From positions 99,799,908 through 99,863,907 of the forward strand of contig OX352763.1 in NCBI GenBank assembly GCA_947095585.1: DNA of 64,000 bases, given 5' to 3'. Position numbers and translations under genes: made by a program. The notes below the pieces were generated by a model, which did no database searches, was not told the origin of the DNA, and saw only the letters and a program-made list of their open reading frames with translations. The DNA is from Nephrocerus scutellatus (taxonomy: Eukaryota; Arthropoda; Insecta; Diptera; Pipunculidae). Shown piece after piece: positions 1-11,573 of this stretch. Numbering within the stretch: position 1 is the first letter of the stretch; every line of letters starts with the position of its first letter.

Positions 1-2912
1 GAAGAGTTTCTTCTGTCTTGTTGATCAAAAATCGATGTTTAACAGGATGTCTCATCAATTTGCTTCGTCAAATTGTGACAAATGAAAAGGGTGTGCGCTC
101 GCACATGATGCCATTAAACATTAAGGGTGACAAGAACAATACAGAATGACAAAAACAATGTTGTTTGATTACTCAGTGTCTCCTACTGCGGAAGTTTAAG
201 CAAATAAATTTTATACAATAGAAGAAAAGTTATTTAGCACACATATTGACATTTGGTTTTTAACACTGTTTTCTTTCCAGAAGCCCCAACTTGAACTCAT
301 AACGATTTAAATGCACTGCCTGATTCAATTTTATGAATTGTCACAAAATATAGCAAAACCGAATTTGAAATTGCGGGCGGGATGGCTTCGCCATTCTGGT
401 CAGATAACACCCGAAGTCAGGTGTGTTGAGATATTCGCTGATATTAATAAACATACTCAGTTTGTAACACGAATACCTGACATCAAATCGAATTCACTAG
501 CACCCTTGACTTGCTCCTTACCTCTCATCATAATAATTATACCGTCAATGTATCTTAATTTATGGGTTGTTCAACATTTTTGTTGCATGCACAAAAACAA
601 TGTAAACAAAAGAATCTCGCCTTTTATGTTCGATTTGCTGGGAACAACTGACAGCTTGGATAAAGATTTTTAAAAGGGGGAAAAAAACGACATAAGTGAT
701 CCTAAGTGAGCAAATATGAACCAATTTTTGATTGACCACAAAGCATCATCAAAATCAGGAAGAGAAATAGAAAAAAATGACAATAACAAAGAACAAATCG
801 TAGCGTTAACTACCCAAATATAGCCAGAGCACTAAAAGATATAAGGTAAAAAAATATTAGGAAGGCTACTGTCAACAAAATATAGCTACCAACATTGTTA
901 CGACTATTTTTTTTTAGTTTATTATACTATTTAACAACTAGTGCCGTTACCCAATGTAACATTTTTTTTTTGAAGGATACAATTTTCATTGCGTAGACAT
1001 AGAAAATATTCAACACAGGAGAAAGATACGTGAACAAATTGTCAGAACACTGGTAGGAGTGATGAAACAATGTGTCCAAAAAACCTGATTTCCCGTACTC
1101 CAAACTTAGCCTACAAGTACATTATAATGAACTCAACCCTTGAATTCGAAATGCACACATGTTTAGGATACATGTTTTAAAACCCCAGCGCTATTATTAA
1201 CGAATTTGCATAATTCTGAAACAAAATAAATCATCAGGAGTATTCGATTACTCCATGAGGGAGATTTATGACCATTCCATATGCGTACAACACGTTGTAC
1301 TTGAAACATAAAAAACATTACAGCTGTTTCAATACAGAGGTATGTTGAAGGCACTTCGGGGCACTTTGTGTCATCAATGCAGTGATGGTAACATGACATT
1401 TGGTGCAATCCTAGTGGGAATAATGAGACCCATTCATTCAAAACAGTAATTGTCACCCGCATTGTAAAATGCCAAATGTTAATAAAATGACATACAGACA
1501 TAGCCACGATAGCGTTGACCAAGGCTTTTAATTTCTCAAGTAGGTACCTATACTCTGAGACAATTTTTTATACACTATCTTTGCATCAAAATTTTATCCT
1601 GGACAATATCTATAGATTACTCTTTTTCAAAAATTTATTTCGATAGTTTTTTTGAAACTTCAGTTTTTTCCCGATGAAATCAACAACTAACGCAACTCTG
1701 AATATAGTGCAATGTGTTCTAGTGTGGCTCATTAAGATGGACATTTGGATAGCTACGAGAACGATTGTTCGAAATCCATGTATGGCAAAAACTGAATTGA
1801 ACGGAACTATGAATGGATGTCACAGATTGAAGGCCGACAAATTTCAAGAACGATTAAATAAACGGATATGTCAATAACTGAAAACTGGGAACTAAAAAAT
1901 AAAATCCGGCGATCATCATATCAAATTGACCAGGCTATCTGCAAATAAGCCACAGAGTTTTCTTAAAAAAAAAAATCATATAAAGCTGCAAGATTTAGTT
2001 TAACTGGAAAAAGAGTTTTTTTTTTCTAAATTAAATACGGTGTTAGCACAGAGGCCGACAAAATGTCTTATAAAAGATCAAGCCCTATCAGTAACCATAG
2101 TTGATAGCGAAGAAACAACTGGCAATATTCACTGCAATCGTGCAATCGGTTGTACGGTTTCGTTGCGTTTGCGCATGCGAATTGCTGTGTGCTGCGTGCA
2201 ATAAATTGCCACGATTTCAACTGTTAAGCATTAGGATATCTTTTAAATTTGTTTTACTTGCTCTCTTTGCTATCTTGTTGTTTAAGCCAAACTTTCCGGG
2301 TAACAAAGTTACAGTGTCATAGGCTTCCAAATGAAAAACCAAGTTACACCAAATTTTGCAAAAGAAACGTCAAAGTTAAAAGACCAGAAAGAAATCTTAA
2401 CTATACCCAGCAAATGAGTTAAAGAGACATGTACCCCGGGCACAGTTGGCAAAAAGACTCTCAACTCTACCCTGTAAATAGAAAGAGCCATACGTTATCA
2501 TCTTCATCTTCATTACTTTATTATTGCTAGAGCGAATAGAATGTTAAGTGTTGTAAAGCGGAACTCTAAAGATTTTGTTGGCCCATATCTATTGAAGTCA
2601 TTATATGTCAGTCTTGGAATACTGCTGTATAGTCTAGTGCCATTATTACGCAAATATTAACAATTTATATAAGCAATTTAACAATTGCGTTTACCCAATT
2701 ATGGACTTAATGGTCCAAATGCTTATACTTGCTCTGTATTTAATTATTCCTTATGAATAGATATGAAAAAATATATATTAAGTTTGTTAATAGTGTATTT
2801 ATAGTAAGTAATATATTTATTTTTATTTTGTATATTTATTTATTACTTTCTTTACAATACATTGAAGATTAAATAAACTAAACTTTCTCTTGCCATCACT
2901 TATGGGATCCCT
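1..2912. other. AT-rich stretch, no gene recognised
   Basis: No recognisable gene, RNA or element. An open frame of 119 codons on the minus strand at 1163-1522 is listed separately. An open frame at 311-673 has an acceptor-like site just upstream (near 280), but no frame stays open from that site into it, so I do not call it. Confidence 0.5.
1163..1522 (-). other. unidentified 119-codon open frame
   Basis: An ATG-to-stop frame of 119 codons, longer than most chance frames here. The product is rich in Val, Met, Phe and Cys, with scattered Cys/His pairs (SCYHH near residue 45). I see no signal peptide, no known domain and no convincing splice sites. It could be an old transposase fragment or chance. 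No family is assigned. Confidence 0.15.
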
Positions 2913-2960
2913 AATCATCATCATATTTGGCTTGAAAACCGGATTGCAGTCCTAGTCTCC
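2913..2960 (-). mobile_element. RTE-like LINE, 3-prime end fragment
   Basis: About 45 bp match the extreme 3-prime end of the RTE-like copy at 24678-26383: the ATC-repeat tail, then ATATTTGGCT, then an ACCGG block, in the same orientation. Only the 3-prime tip is visible. The foldback repeat begins about 15 bp further on. Confidence 0.45.
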
Positions 2961-2973
2961 CGAGAAAACCGCT

Positions 2974-3234
2974 AATGCAAAATTTACATTTGAGGCGTGC
3001 GACACAAAGTGAGCGGGCCGACAATACGTAAATTGAAGTTGTGGTTAGCCAGAAGAGATTGACACTACACGAATATTATAGTTATTTTATAGTAACATGT
3101 AAAATGTTATCTATAGCATTATGGTAACATTGGAAATTATACTACTTCTATCGTCGGGCTAACTACAATTTCAATTTAACAGCCGTCCTGCTCACTTTTT
3201 CTCGCACGCCACAAATGTAAATCAAGCGTAATGC
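2974..3234. mobile_element. foldback/MITE-like element with about 75-bp inverted repeats
   Basis: The left arm at 2974-3050 is the imperfect reverse complement of the right arm at 3157-3234. Shared landmarks in both arms are TTTACATTT, GGCGTGCG, AAGTGAGC and GTTAGCC. The roughly 105-bp AT-rich centre has no coding potential. Long imperfect terminal inverted repeats around a short AT-rich core fit a non-autonomous foldback or MITE. I could not define a target duplication, so exact ends are uncertain. Confidence 0.6.
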
Positions 3235-3239
3235 TGTCT

Positions 3240-3970
3240 AGTTACTACACATACACCTACAAGTCAGAAAATACAAAATAAAAAGGTCCAACATTTTTAC
3301 GAGCATATTTTCATGTCTTACGCAGTATTTGTGCGGTTTATTTTCCCTGCACCACCAACACTCCAGCAGTTGGTTCTCTTTTACAAAAAACACTTTGGTG
3401 AAATTAATTATACAAGAAGGAAAGCAATCAGGGGTATAGCAGGCTTTCGGTACAAATTAACTACATATTCTACTCTTGATCGATGAATCTGTTTATTGTT
3501 TGTTCCGATTTTTATTAGCCATCGCTAGTTTGAGGTTTATGCCTTTTTTGCTATTTCTTTGCCTATTTTCAGAGTTGCCAATTCTATAGAACACCACCCA
3601 ACCTAAATAGTTAAGCACTGACAACATTATGGAAAAAAATATTGCGCTGTCAAAAGTTCACAAAAAGGTCATACTCATTAGCTTATTAATTTTGCATAGT
3701 TTGATAAAAAATTTCCAATCCATCTATTGATCTCTGTATAATATTTTCATTATTCTCAGATAATAAAGAACTCACAAGGCAAATGAGAAGCTGTTTCGCC
3801 TCGATGCAGTTCCATTTTAGGATCAGCATTGAATTTAAATCCAGACTTGAATTAATAGGATACGAAAAGATTTTATCGGAACACTCTACAGGGACAGATT
3901 ACTATCTGATAAGAAAAGGACCAATTAAAAAATGTTCAGAAATATTTACATTTTTGAATTGCATTATTAG
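3240..3970. other. no gene recognised
   Basis: AT-rich sequence with no supported gene. An open frame at 3783-4091 runs into the antisense of the mariner relic and is not treated as a gene. Confidence 0.45.
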
Positions 3971-3974
3971 TTTT

Positions 3975-4740
3975 CGATTTGGTCACCCTAAGCGGCGATT
4001 ATGGCCTTCAAACGGCCGACAAAGCTATTGCATGCAGCACGAAAGTGGCTCTGCGGTATTGTGGCCCATTCCCGGCGAAGCGCTTGCTTGAGATGATCGA
4101 CACTTTGGTATTTTTTTGTCCCAAACTTGCTCTTCAAAATACCCCAAGCCGAGAAATCTAGCGGATTTGCATCCGGTGAATTTGATGGCCATTGGGCAGT
4201 GGAAATGAACCGCGGAACATTGTTTCTCAGCCAATCTTGATTGACGCTTTATGACTCGGCGCTTTTGCTTGTTCACATATTGCTCAATAACGAACGGTGA
4301 CTCATCGGAGAACACCAAATTCGGCAAATCGCCACTTTAGTGCAAGCGTAACAACTCCTTTGCTCTTTCCACTCTAACTTTTTTCTGAGCATCGGTGAGA
4401 CCATGCGTTTTTTGGAATTTTAAGGCCTTTAGTCCAAGATGATCTTCCAATATGTGCTGCATCCGTTCGAGCGAAATGTTCGCCTCACGAGCCATTTTTC
4501 TGCCGCTACGGCTCGGATTCCAAGCCAATTTGGCTATCACCTTCCGAATGATATCCGGCGATGTTGCACTGCGTTTCGGTCCACCACCATGGCGTTTTGC
4601 AATGCAGTATCGTTATAACGATTTATGGTGCGATACACAAACATTTTATTCGCATGCAGATGTTTCAACTGGTTAACAATCTGCGGCTGTGGTTTTCCAG
4701 CCAAATATAGAGTAATCACACTACTATGCTTGAATTCCAT
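3975..4740 (-). mobile_element. decayed mariner/Tc1-superfamily element, internally deleted transposase
   Basis: Reading leftward from the ATG at 4740, the frames give a mariner-superfamily transposase in pieces. First comes an N-terminal helix-turn-helix (LAGKPQPQIVNQL, then YRTINRYNDT). Next a second DNA-binding part (NPSRSGRKMAREANISLERM, then TDAQKKVRVERAKELLRLH). Then the first catalytic Asp in NLVFSDESPFVIEQYVNKQ. The sequence then jumps to the C-terminal part (AIKFTGCKSA, then VWDKK), so the middle of the DDE domain with the second Asp is gone. At least two frameshifts and one internal stop are present. The domain order is typical of the rosa-like branch of mariner-type elements (inference). 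I could not find matching terminal inverted repeats. Confidence 0.8.
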
Positions 4741-4744
4741 TGCG

Positions 4745-5850
4745 GATAACTATTTTCTGAATATTTCCCACTAAAATGCTTTTGAATGCTTGTAAACAAT
4801 GGAATGAACTGTCATTAGTGTAAATTTGAGCGCTCTGTCATCACTGGCTTGACAGCAATGACAGTCTGAAGTTGGTAACACTTCGTGTCAGTCACCCGGT
4901 AATTGGAATTTATTCTTAACAAGCATTTTTAAAGAATAACAAGCAGCTATTCACTTTTATTTAACTGTAGTAGCTAACTGAAAATACATAGAGGTAAATT
5001 GCTGATTTTTGGAATACATTGGGATCATGAAGAAAATTTTATTTCAACAAAGTGTTATTTTAGTTAGCTGTTAATTACTTGAAATAATTCCTTAAAATTA
5101 CGTAAAAACACTGAAAATTAAGAAGACATCGTCGGATTAAAAACTAACAAAGTTCTTATTGAAAAATCCGCGTCATTTGAAGTTTAGAATAAATTCAAAT
5201 TATTCTTTTCCGACTAATATTTTTTAGTTTAAGTTATGGCTTAAAATCAGATATGCAAATATTTGCTAAAATCATCTATAAATCATATCGCGCAGAAAAG
5301 TGACAACTGCCGTAGTAGAAAGGGGCTCTTTTCCGTCTTAAAAAAATTACAAAAAATATCGAAGACATCCTGTCACAGCAAAGTAAATTTATCACCAGGA
5401 TATTACTCAGGCAAAGTGGCCTTATTGTTGCTGCGGTCGCAAACACATTATCCGTCGCCAGCTCGAAAAAATTGATATCTCAGCTGCAGATGGAAAGCAA
5501 CGCGGAGACAATAATATATATGTAAAAAAAAAAGAAGAAATAAACAAAATGCAAATCTATTTTTGAATGCGGACTCTTCGTCGTTATCGCGATGTCAAAC
5601 GGGCCATCGGCCGTGTCTAATAACAAATCCTTTTAACGATGGAGTCTTAGGGAGTCTTAGGTGAGACTGCTGCACGGCCTCTTCTAAGCAAGGAACTGCA
5701 AATCATTCAATCTGATGTTTGGATCTATTCCTTTACTTAGCTTATACACTTTGGCTGCGAGATTAAAGCCAATTCCATCGTCCATATAATCAATTAAATT
5801 GCTTCCACATCAATGAGTTGAAAAATTGGGAAACTACGTTTAAAATCTCG
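4745..5850. other. no gene recognised
   Basis: AT-rich sequence. A short tandem copy of GGAGTCTTAG lies near 5641-5660. No gene or element recognised. Confidence 0.45.
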
Positions 5851-5855
5851 TACAG

Positions 5856-6064
5856 AGAATGTATCAGAAGGACATTAAGGGTGCGGTATCTTACAAAGTA
5901 TTGTATCCCAATCATTTATCCATTCTGTCAGACGCATTCCACTTAAATCTGCAAGAGCGTGGATGTTATTACCCTCGTGATTTTTGCCCGCAGAACATAG
6001 ATATCAATTGCGATTTTTTGGCGAGGAATTTTAATAAGCCATTAACCGCACCTCGATGTATTCG
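5856..6064 (+). CDS. candidate host exon, unknown protein
   Basis: The frame from ATG 5859 is open up to a strong donor (CG then GTAAGT at 6065). The product of about 69 residues has a balanced composition, unlike the low-complexity chance frames nearby. It has a Cys-bearing stretch (GCYYPRDFCPQN around residues 35-46) and a later Cys near the donor. CTCGTACAG just before 5856 is a weak acceptor with a poor pyrimidine tract, so this could be a first coding exon instead. No known domain, and no similarity to the mobile elements here. It may also be a chance frame next to a cryptic donor. Confidence 0.25.
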
Positions 6065-6068
6065 GTAA

Positions 6069-8233
6069 GTAAAGAGTGGGAGCTTTACATCCTTATTGTC
6101 ATTTTCATTTAGTAATTCAAGTGCATACTAGATTTGTGCGGAAAAGAAAGATAGATAGAGATCGATTTTTATTTGCGATTGTCAAGCTCTCAACGATAGC
6201 AGGTAATCAGCATATTCCATCTCTCCTAACTGTAAGACGAACATCACGTTGTGGAGAAGTATTGCTATTCGTCATCTCAATTTTCAATTTGACTTTAAAT
6301 TTAAAGAACACTCGCATAAATTCACTTTCGGATCCCTTCGCTCCAATATGGACGAGTGCTCACATCTTTTACTTTATATGGAAGAAAATTGTGATGAACG
6401 ATGAATAAAAAAGTTTGCTTTTTTATAGTAATAGTAGAGTTACTATTACTTTACTTAATCAAATTGGTTTATGTAAAAAAAAAAGTCAGCGCAGCTATTG
6501 TTTCTACCTTAATGGGAGTTGGGAGTTGAGAATGTCTTTTTAATAAATAATGTGAAAACACATTTTTGTTTAAAAACCAATGAATTACTAATTTTGTTGA
6601 ATCACTACCAACAAAATGATGATTCTTATACAGAACACAAGTGTACTTTTTGTCCACAATTACAGCCACTACAATTTGCTGTTTACAGTTCAGAGATCAT
6701 CATTTAAGTGACGTTAATGTTTCCAGTCAAGCATACCGCACCTGTAACACCTCGAAGGCTTAGAGAGATTAATTGAATTGATTCGAACATTCGTCCAATT
6801 GCAGCGGTCATTAATCGGTTCTTTTTTTTACGAAATCACATTACGAGTACAAGTATGTGTATGTATTTATACATATATGAACTCGTATGTTGCTTTTCCG
6901 TTCGCTTTTCCCAGAAACTATACTTCTTCTGTTTATGTGGTGATGTGTACATTAAGTATAACCAACGCAGTGGTCATACAGCGGCGATCTTGCTTCGTAA
7001 CTCACAAAAATCCTCCATACACTTTTCAGCATACAATTGAACCATTAAAGAAGATGAATAGCTTTTGAAATACAAATTGTGTCTAAGCGTTGTGGGTAAA
7101 TTGTTGTGTAGTTGGCCATGTGCACTACACAATGAAATAAGATATGCTGCATAGGAGTATTATATGCAAGGAAGTCTGAACAGCTTCAGTAAGCAATTTA
7201 CAATCCGCTAAGTGCAATTGCCAAGTGATGCAGAGGTGAATCAGTGACGTCCAAGTGCAGTGTTTTGGGCTGTTGCCATGGCTTTCATCAGCATCAGCAT
7301 CATCATCGTCAGACAACGAGCACCTAATCAGGCGCAAAATGTTCGCTTCAGAAATGTACTTATGTCTATTTAGCAGATTTCACATATGGATTCGGTCCGA
7401 AGTTAGAAATTTACTTAATTTCCAAGAGACAGCTCTACCCTTCTTTGCAATTAAAGTATCAAATGCCTTGTGGGTTTTTAACTTTCATTAATAACCCAAT
7501 AATTAGCACATAAGCATAAATACATCATCAGGCAACGAAAGACTTTAATATCAGTTCGAAGAGAAAATACAAAAAACTTAAATGAAACAAGAAATATGGA
7601 TGTATGTTGTATAGTGAGTTGATGTAATTAGCACTAACATGGCCTACAGGCCATGTCAGTCAATACATTATCTAAATTTGTCACGACAAAAATCGATATT
7701 CGTATTCATGTAATGAAAATGAGAAGACTTTGTGATTTTATATTGGAAATATTCTTCTCATCACAACTTCTACTGGACCGCGAACCGAATTCAAACCCCT
7801 AAAACTAGAGCCATCACTGCATAATAACTTTAACATTCCCTGATACTTGGAAGTAAGCTAGTGCTGTTAATGTGGCCAAGAAAAGATCTCCGGGGGTGAT
7901 CTGCATTGCCTTGTCATGGGGACTACATATTTGTGCAAAAATTTCAACAAAATGGGACAATGGGAAGTTGACGTAAATCGAGTTGCATAATTTGCAGCAA
8001 AGAAACTGGTAAATCCAAATAAATGCTTGAACCTTCAGAGTCCATAATAAGACCATCTTAGTGGAACCTAAAGTATTATAACATATTCATATATTCATTC
8101 GATTTGGTAATAAGAGTTATTTAAAAATAGACTTGGAATATTAAAGATAGCAAAACTTGTAATAGTATATTACAAACCGAGCTAGGAAAATGGATGTAAT
8201 CTTACGAGCAATCGACATGCATTTTTCAGCGAG
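6069..8233. other. no gene recognised
   Basis: Mixed AT-rich DNA. The 110-codon frame at 6076-6408 follows directly after the donor at 6065 and is rich in Ile/Leu/Phe; I treat it as chance. A small palindrome at 7637-7656 is listed separately. Confidence 0.4.
7637..7656. repeat. 20-bp palindrome
   Basis: ACATGGCCT and its exact reverse complement AGGCCATGT are separated by two bases. It may be a small hairpin or a dimeric protein site; no context supports either. Confidence 0.5.
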
Positions 8234-8245
8234 TAATGTACGCTA
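8234..8245. repeat. left target-site duplication of LOA-like LINE
   Basis: TAATGTACGCTA occurs here and again at 10276-10287, exactly flanking the LINE fragment. Confidence 0.8.
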
Positions 8246-8378
8246 ATCTGTCTAATGATCAACATGCTTATAGGAAAGGAAAATCTGTAGAAACAGCTCT
8301 ACAAAAGTTAGTGAGTTCTATTAAATATTCACTGCACCATAAATTAACAACGTCAATACATCGGCGATCCTAACTGCA

Positions 8379-8801
8379 TTGTCGGCCGTGAAGGTAGAAG
8401 ACTCACTTCGTGAACTGATTAATATCCTGCTTACAAGTCGGATCATTATTTCAAAAATGGGTGCGGCTTTTTCCGATAGATCTGTCTGCAGACGAACGCC
8501 GCGGGGCGAAGTTCTATTCCCCCTTCTTTGGAATTTAGTGGTGAACGAGCTGCTGATATGCCTGAAAAGGGAGGGCTGCAGAGTGATCGCATATGCTGAT
8601 GATGTTGCTATTGCCGTTTCTGGAAAATACCTCAATACCCTGAAGGAACTCTTACAGAATGCTCTCAACAAGCTAAATAATTGGGCAGATCATTCTGGTC
8701 TGGGAGTAAACCCCCACAAAACAGAACTTGTCATCTTCACAGGAAAATATGAATTTACACATGTTGACCCATATAAAGGGCACAAGCTTAACCTTCTCTG
8801 A
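8379..8801 (+). pseudogene. LINE reverse transcriptase palm/thumb fragment
   Basis: A 140-codon open part of the LINE RT. It includes the GEVLFPLLWNLVVNELL motif B region, the YADD catalytic box and the NPHKTELV thumb motif. Motif A with its catalytic Asp is absent because about a dozen residues upstream are deleted relative to the 43.6-47.3 kb copy. The frame is lost after position 8801 and continues in another frame from about 8780 to 9207. Confidence 0.85.
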
Positions 8802-9573
8802 TAAAGATAAATATCTGGTTCTCATTCTGGACAGAAAGCTAAGCTGGAAACCTAATATACACGAAATAGTTCGTAACCCACAGTCGCACTCTTCTCCTGT
8901 AAAAAAGCCTTCCAGCAAATGGGGCCTTCAACCCCATATCACTCATTGGCTTTATATTTCGGTAATAAGATCTTCAGTTCTGTACGTTGTGGTGGTCTGG
9001 TGGACTGCCTTAGAAAAACTAATAAATCGCGACAAACTAAGCAAATTTCAAAGTTCGGCTTGTCTATGTATGAGCGGAGCCCTTTGCACCACATCCTCCG
9101 CTGCACTGTTCAACCTAACACCACTCGACATCTTTAGCGGACAAGTTACTGTTGCTGCTAGCGCGGCTATTCGACTCAACGCTACCTCCCAGTGGATAAA
9201 AACATGAATTGGGACACTCCTCTATTCAGAATTTATTCAGGGCTCCACCCTACTGGTGGGGGGTGGTACAGACTACACCATTCCGCAGATACATCTCAAC
9301 AACAACTTTCAGCTCACCATCCCCAGCAGATCACTCTGAGAAGAAGTCGGAAGACGAATCAATCATTTTTTATACTGACGGGTCAAAAACTGAGGATGGT
9401 TAGGCAGAGGTGTTTTCCAAAAAAAGATAAATGTAAGTCTGTCTTTCCATCTTGCTAATCACTACAATATTTTTCAAGCCGAAATAATGCCAATTAAAGA
9501 AGTCCTATATTGGCTGAAGAGAAACGTCATATCCACTAAGGATATCCGCATCTTCTCGGACAGTTAAGCAGTT

Positions 9574-10176
9574 TTGAGATCCCTGGAATCAGTCTCTACG
9601 AACTCTTTTGTAGCCCAAGACTGCCGATCATCTCTCAGAGAGATGGCGGAGCAGTTCAACATTTACCTGTATTGGGTGCCAGGGCATAGGGACATTCTGG
9701 GGAACTGCAGGGCCGATGAAGTCGACAAAAATGATACTACGCTGCCCCTTCTACCTAAAAATGGTTCCCTATGCATACCGATTGCTACATGCAAACTAAT
9801 GTTAAGGCAGGATGCTACTGACAAAACCAACCTTAGATGGGCAAATGGTATAACTTGTGTAGCGACAAAACCGTTCTTGCCAAAGCTGGATCCGAAACGC
9901 TCCAAGTGTTTGATCTCTCTAAACAGAGTGCACATAAGAGCTACGATAGGTGTAATTACTGGGCACTGTCTCATAAGAGAGCATGCAGCAAGGCTTGATG
10001 TATTTTCCGATGCCTTCTGCAGAATATGCATGGACAAGACCATTCTTCACCTTCTCTGTACCTACACAGCTGCTTCTCTAATGCGTAAGCTCCATTTGGG
10101 AGCTTTCTTTTACAACGACCTAAACGATTTGTCAAGCACTGATATCAAAAGTCTTCTACGCTTCATTCGAAGCTAG
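9574..10176 (+). pseudogene. LINE RNase H and C-terminal domain fragment
   Basis: A 200-codon frame covering the end of RNase H (YLYWVPGHRDILGNCRADE) and the downstream LOA-like domain with WPKLDPKRSK-type, TGHCLI and CRIC motifs. It ends near the natural C-terminus (DIKSLLRFIRS then stop). The start of RNase H lies in another frame at 9192-9403, and a stop directly follows FSDS near 9566. Confidence 0.85.
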
Positions 10177-10275
10177 GGCGAAAAAACCTCTCGATCCATG
10201 TGGCATCACAATAGACCATATATTGGTCTAAGTGGGTCAGTTTCTTGCCGACAGCCACCCCAACCTAACCTAACC

Positions 10276-10287
10276 TAATGTACGCTA
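10276..10287. repeat. right target-site duplication of LOA-like LINE
   Basis: Second copy of TAATGTACGCTA. Its first TAA overlaps the CCTAA-repeat tail of the element, so one or two bases of the boundary are ambiguous. Confidence 0.8.
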
Positions 10288-11573
10288 TTTTCCACATAAC
10301 CAAATTATTTTTTCTGCAAAACTGCTCATGCGCAATTCAAAACTACTATGTGAATGTGTGTTTGCTTATACTGCAGTAAATAACAATAGCATTTTCTATG
10401 CTAACATACTACTCTGGATAATGCCTACTTTCGAGACTAGGCTTTAGTATAGGAAATAGTCACTTTCATCTATGGGTGTGTTAAAAGCTTCTATATTCCA
10501 AGTTCACCATCGCCACCATCGCCACCATCGCCAAACTCTATTGGTACCATAACATTGCATACTTGTTTGTGTAAAATTTTAACACAAAATATCGTCAAAG
10601 AATCTTTTGAAAAGAGATTTTCTCTTATCTGTAAAACTTCGTTCATCCTTGGTGTAGTGTTTGGCGACATTGGACTCGTGTCGTTTAAGTTTTGTGATTG
10701 TTTTCCGTATTGATTTTATCAATATTCTGAGAAAATAAATAAAAACAGGCTACAAACGTCGGGAATGTGGTATATTGTAAATTACATTCCTTACATTTTT
10801 TTAATTTAAGTAAAGAGCCCATTTTATTCCAGGCGATCCTCAGGATTCTATTATAGGACCTTCATTTTTTAGTTTTTCCTTTTTATTATTACTTTCCTTT
10901 TAATCCGTGCTATTACATCTCAATGCCGATGACGTTCAGTTATATTTTTCCAGGTAACTTGTATTAATTCAATACTTGTCATAACTCAGAATTCCATTCC
11001 TACTGAACTTGAAAGAATTTTCTTAACAATGCCGCAAATGCCGCATTTTATCGCTTCTCGACTATGTACTAGACATTTTTTTTCGGTCCTGTTTTAAAGG
11101 AAGCCTCTAGTCATGCATGAACGAAACTGAACCGCCTCAAAAAATTGTTGTGTTCGGATTTATGACACAAAACAGTTCGGTCAAACCAAGCAGGTGAGGA
11201 CTAACTGGTTCATATTCTGATGAAATTGGCTCAAAATCGGTATAATAAATATTTTTTCGGTACAGGTCAATTCAAGTCCAGCCAGCACTAAAAGCTGCAT
11301 GCATGGCATGACGGGAGCGATCCTGATCAAGAGTGTAACACGGAATTTTTAACTACTTAAGATATTCCAGTCAAATGTTTCACTTGCCACGCTCCGTTGC
11401 TATTCTCTCTTTATCTGCTCCCGCGGTATTTGTTAAATAGCGATGTAATCAAAATCAAAAATAAAAACCAAACAAGAAATTAGCTTTAATTAAGATCACC
11501 CTCGAATCATATCGCTTTTTTTATTGACTTGACTAGAGGCACTCCTCCTCCACAAATGTATTTAAATTTTAAA
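10288..11573. other. no gene recognised
   Basis: No coding region supported. A short minisatellite of CACCATCGC units lies at 10505-10532. Confidence 0.45.
10505..10532. repeat. short 9-bp minisatellite
   Basis: Three tandem CACCATCGC units. Confidence 0.7.

Larger units (their letters stand above)
8246..10275 (+). mobile_element. 5-prime-truncated LOA-like non-LTR retrotransposon
   Basis: Starts inside the reverse transcriptase fingers (SNDQHAYRKGKSVETAL). It continues through the palm with YADDVAIAV (about 8592-8618) and the thumb region (WADHSGLGVNPHKTELV). RNase H follows (FYTDGSKTEDG near 9370, FSDS near 9557, WVPGHRDILGNCRADE near 9675-9722), then a C-terminal part with GVITGHCLI and a CRIC Cys motif. 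The stretch carrying RT motif A (FLDI.. in the copy at 44.5 kb) is missing, and there are several frameshifts and stops, so it is dead. The 3-prime UTR ends in AACCT repeats. An identical 12-bp TSD flanks the copy, showing one target-primed insertion. Clade assignment (RNase H-bearing, LOA-like) is inferred from motif order. Confidence 0.9.

Noticed and set aside
311..673. 120-codon frame after a TTTTCTTTCCAG acceptor-like site
   Set aside because: Every frame from that acceptor meets a stop before the ATG, so the acceptor cannot serve this frame; no domain is recognised.
4452..4676. 74-codon plus-strand frame
   Set aside because: Antisense of the mariner-type transposase relic.
6076..6408. 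110-codon plus-strand frame
   Set aside because: Rich in Ile/Leu/Phe, no domain, lies after a donor-like site, and has no supporting splice or start signals.
10255..10278. Telomeric repeat (CCTAA)n as a chromosome end
   Set aside because: Only about three units, internal, and attached to the 3-prime end of a LINE inside a TSD.
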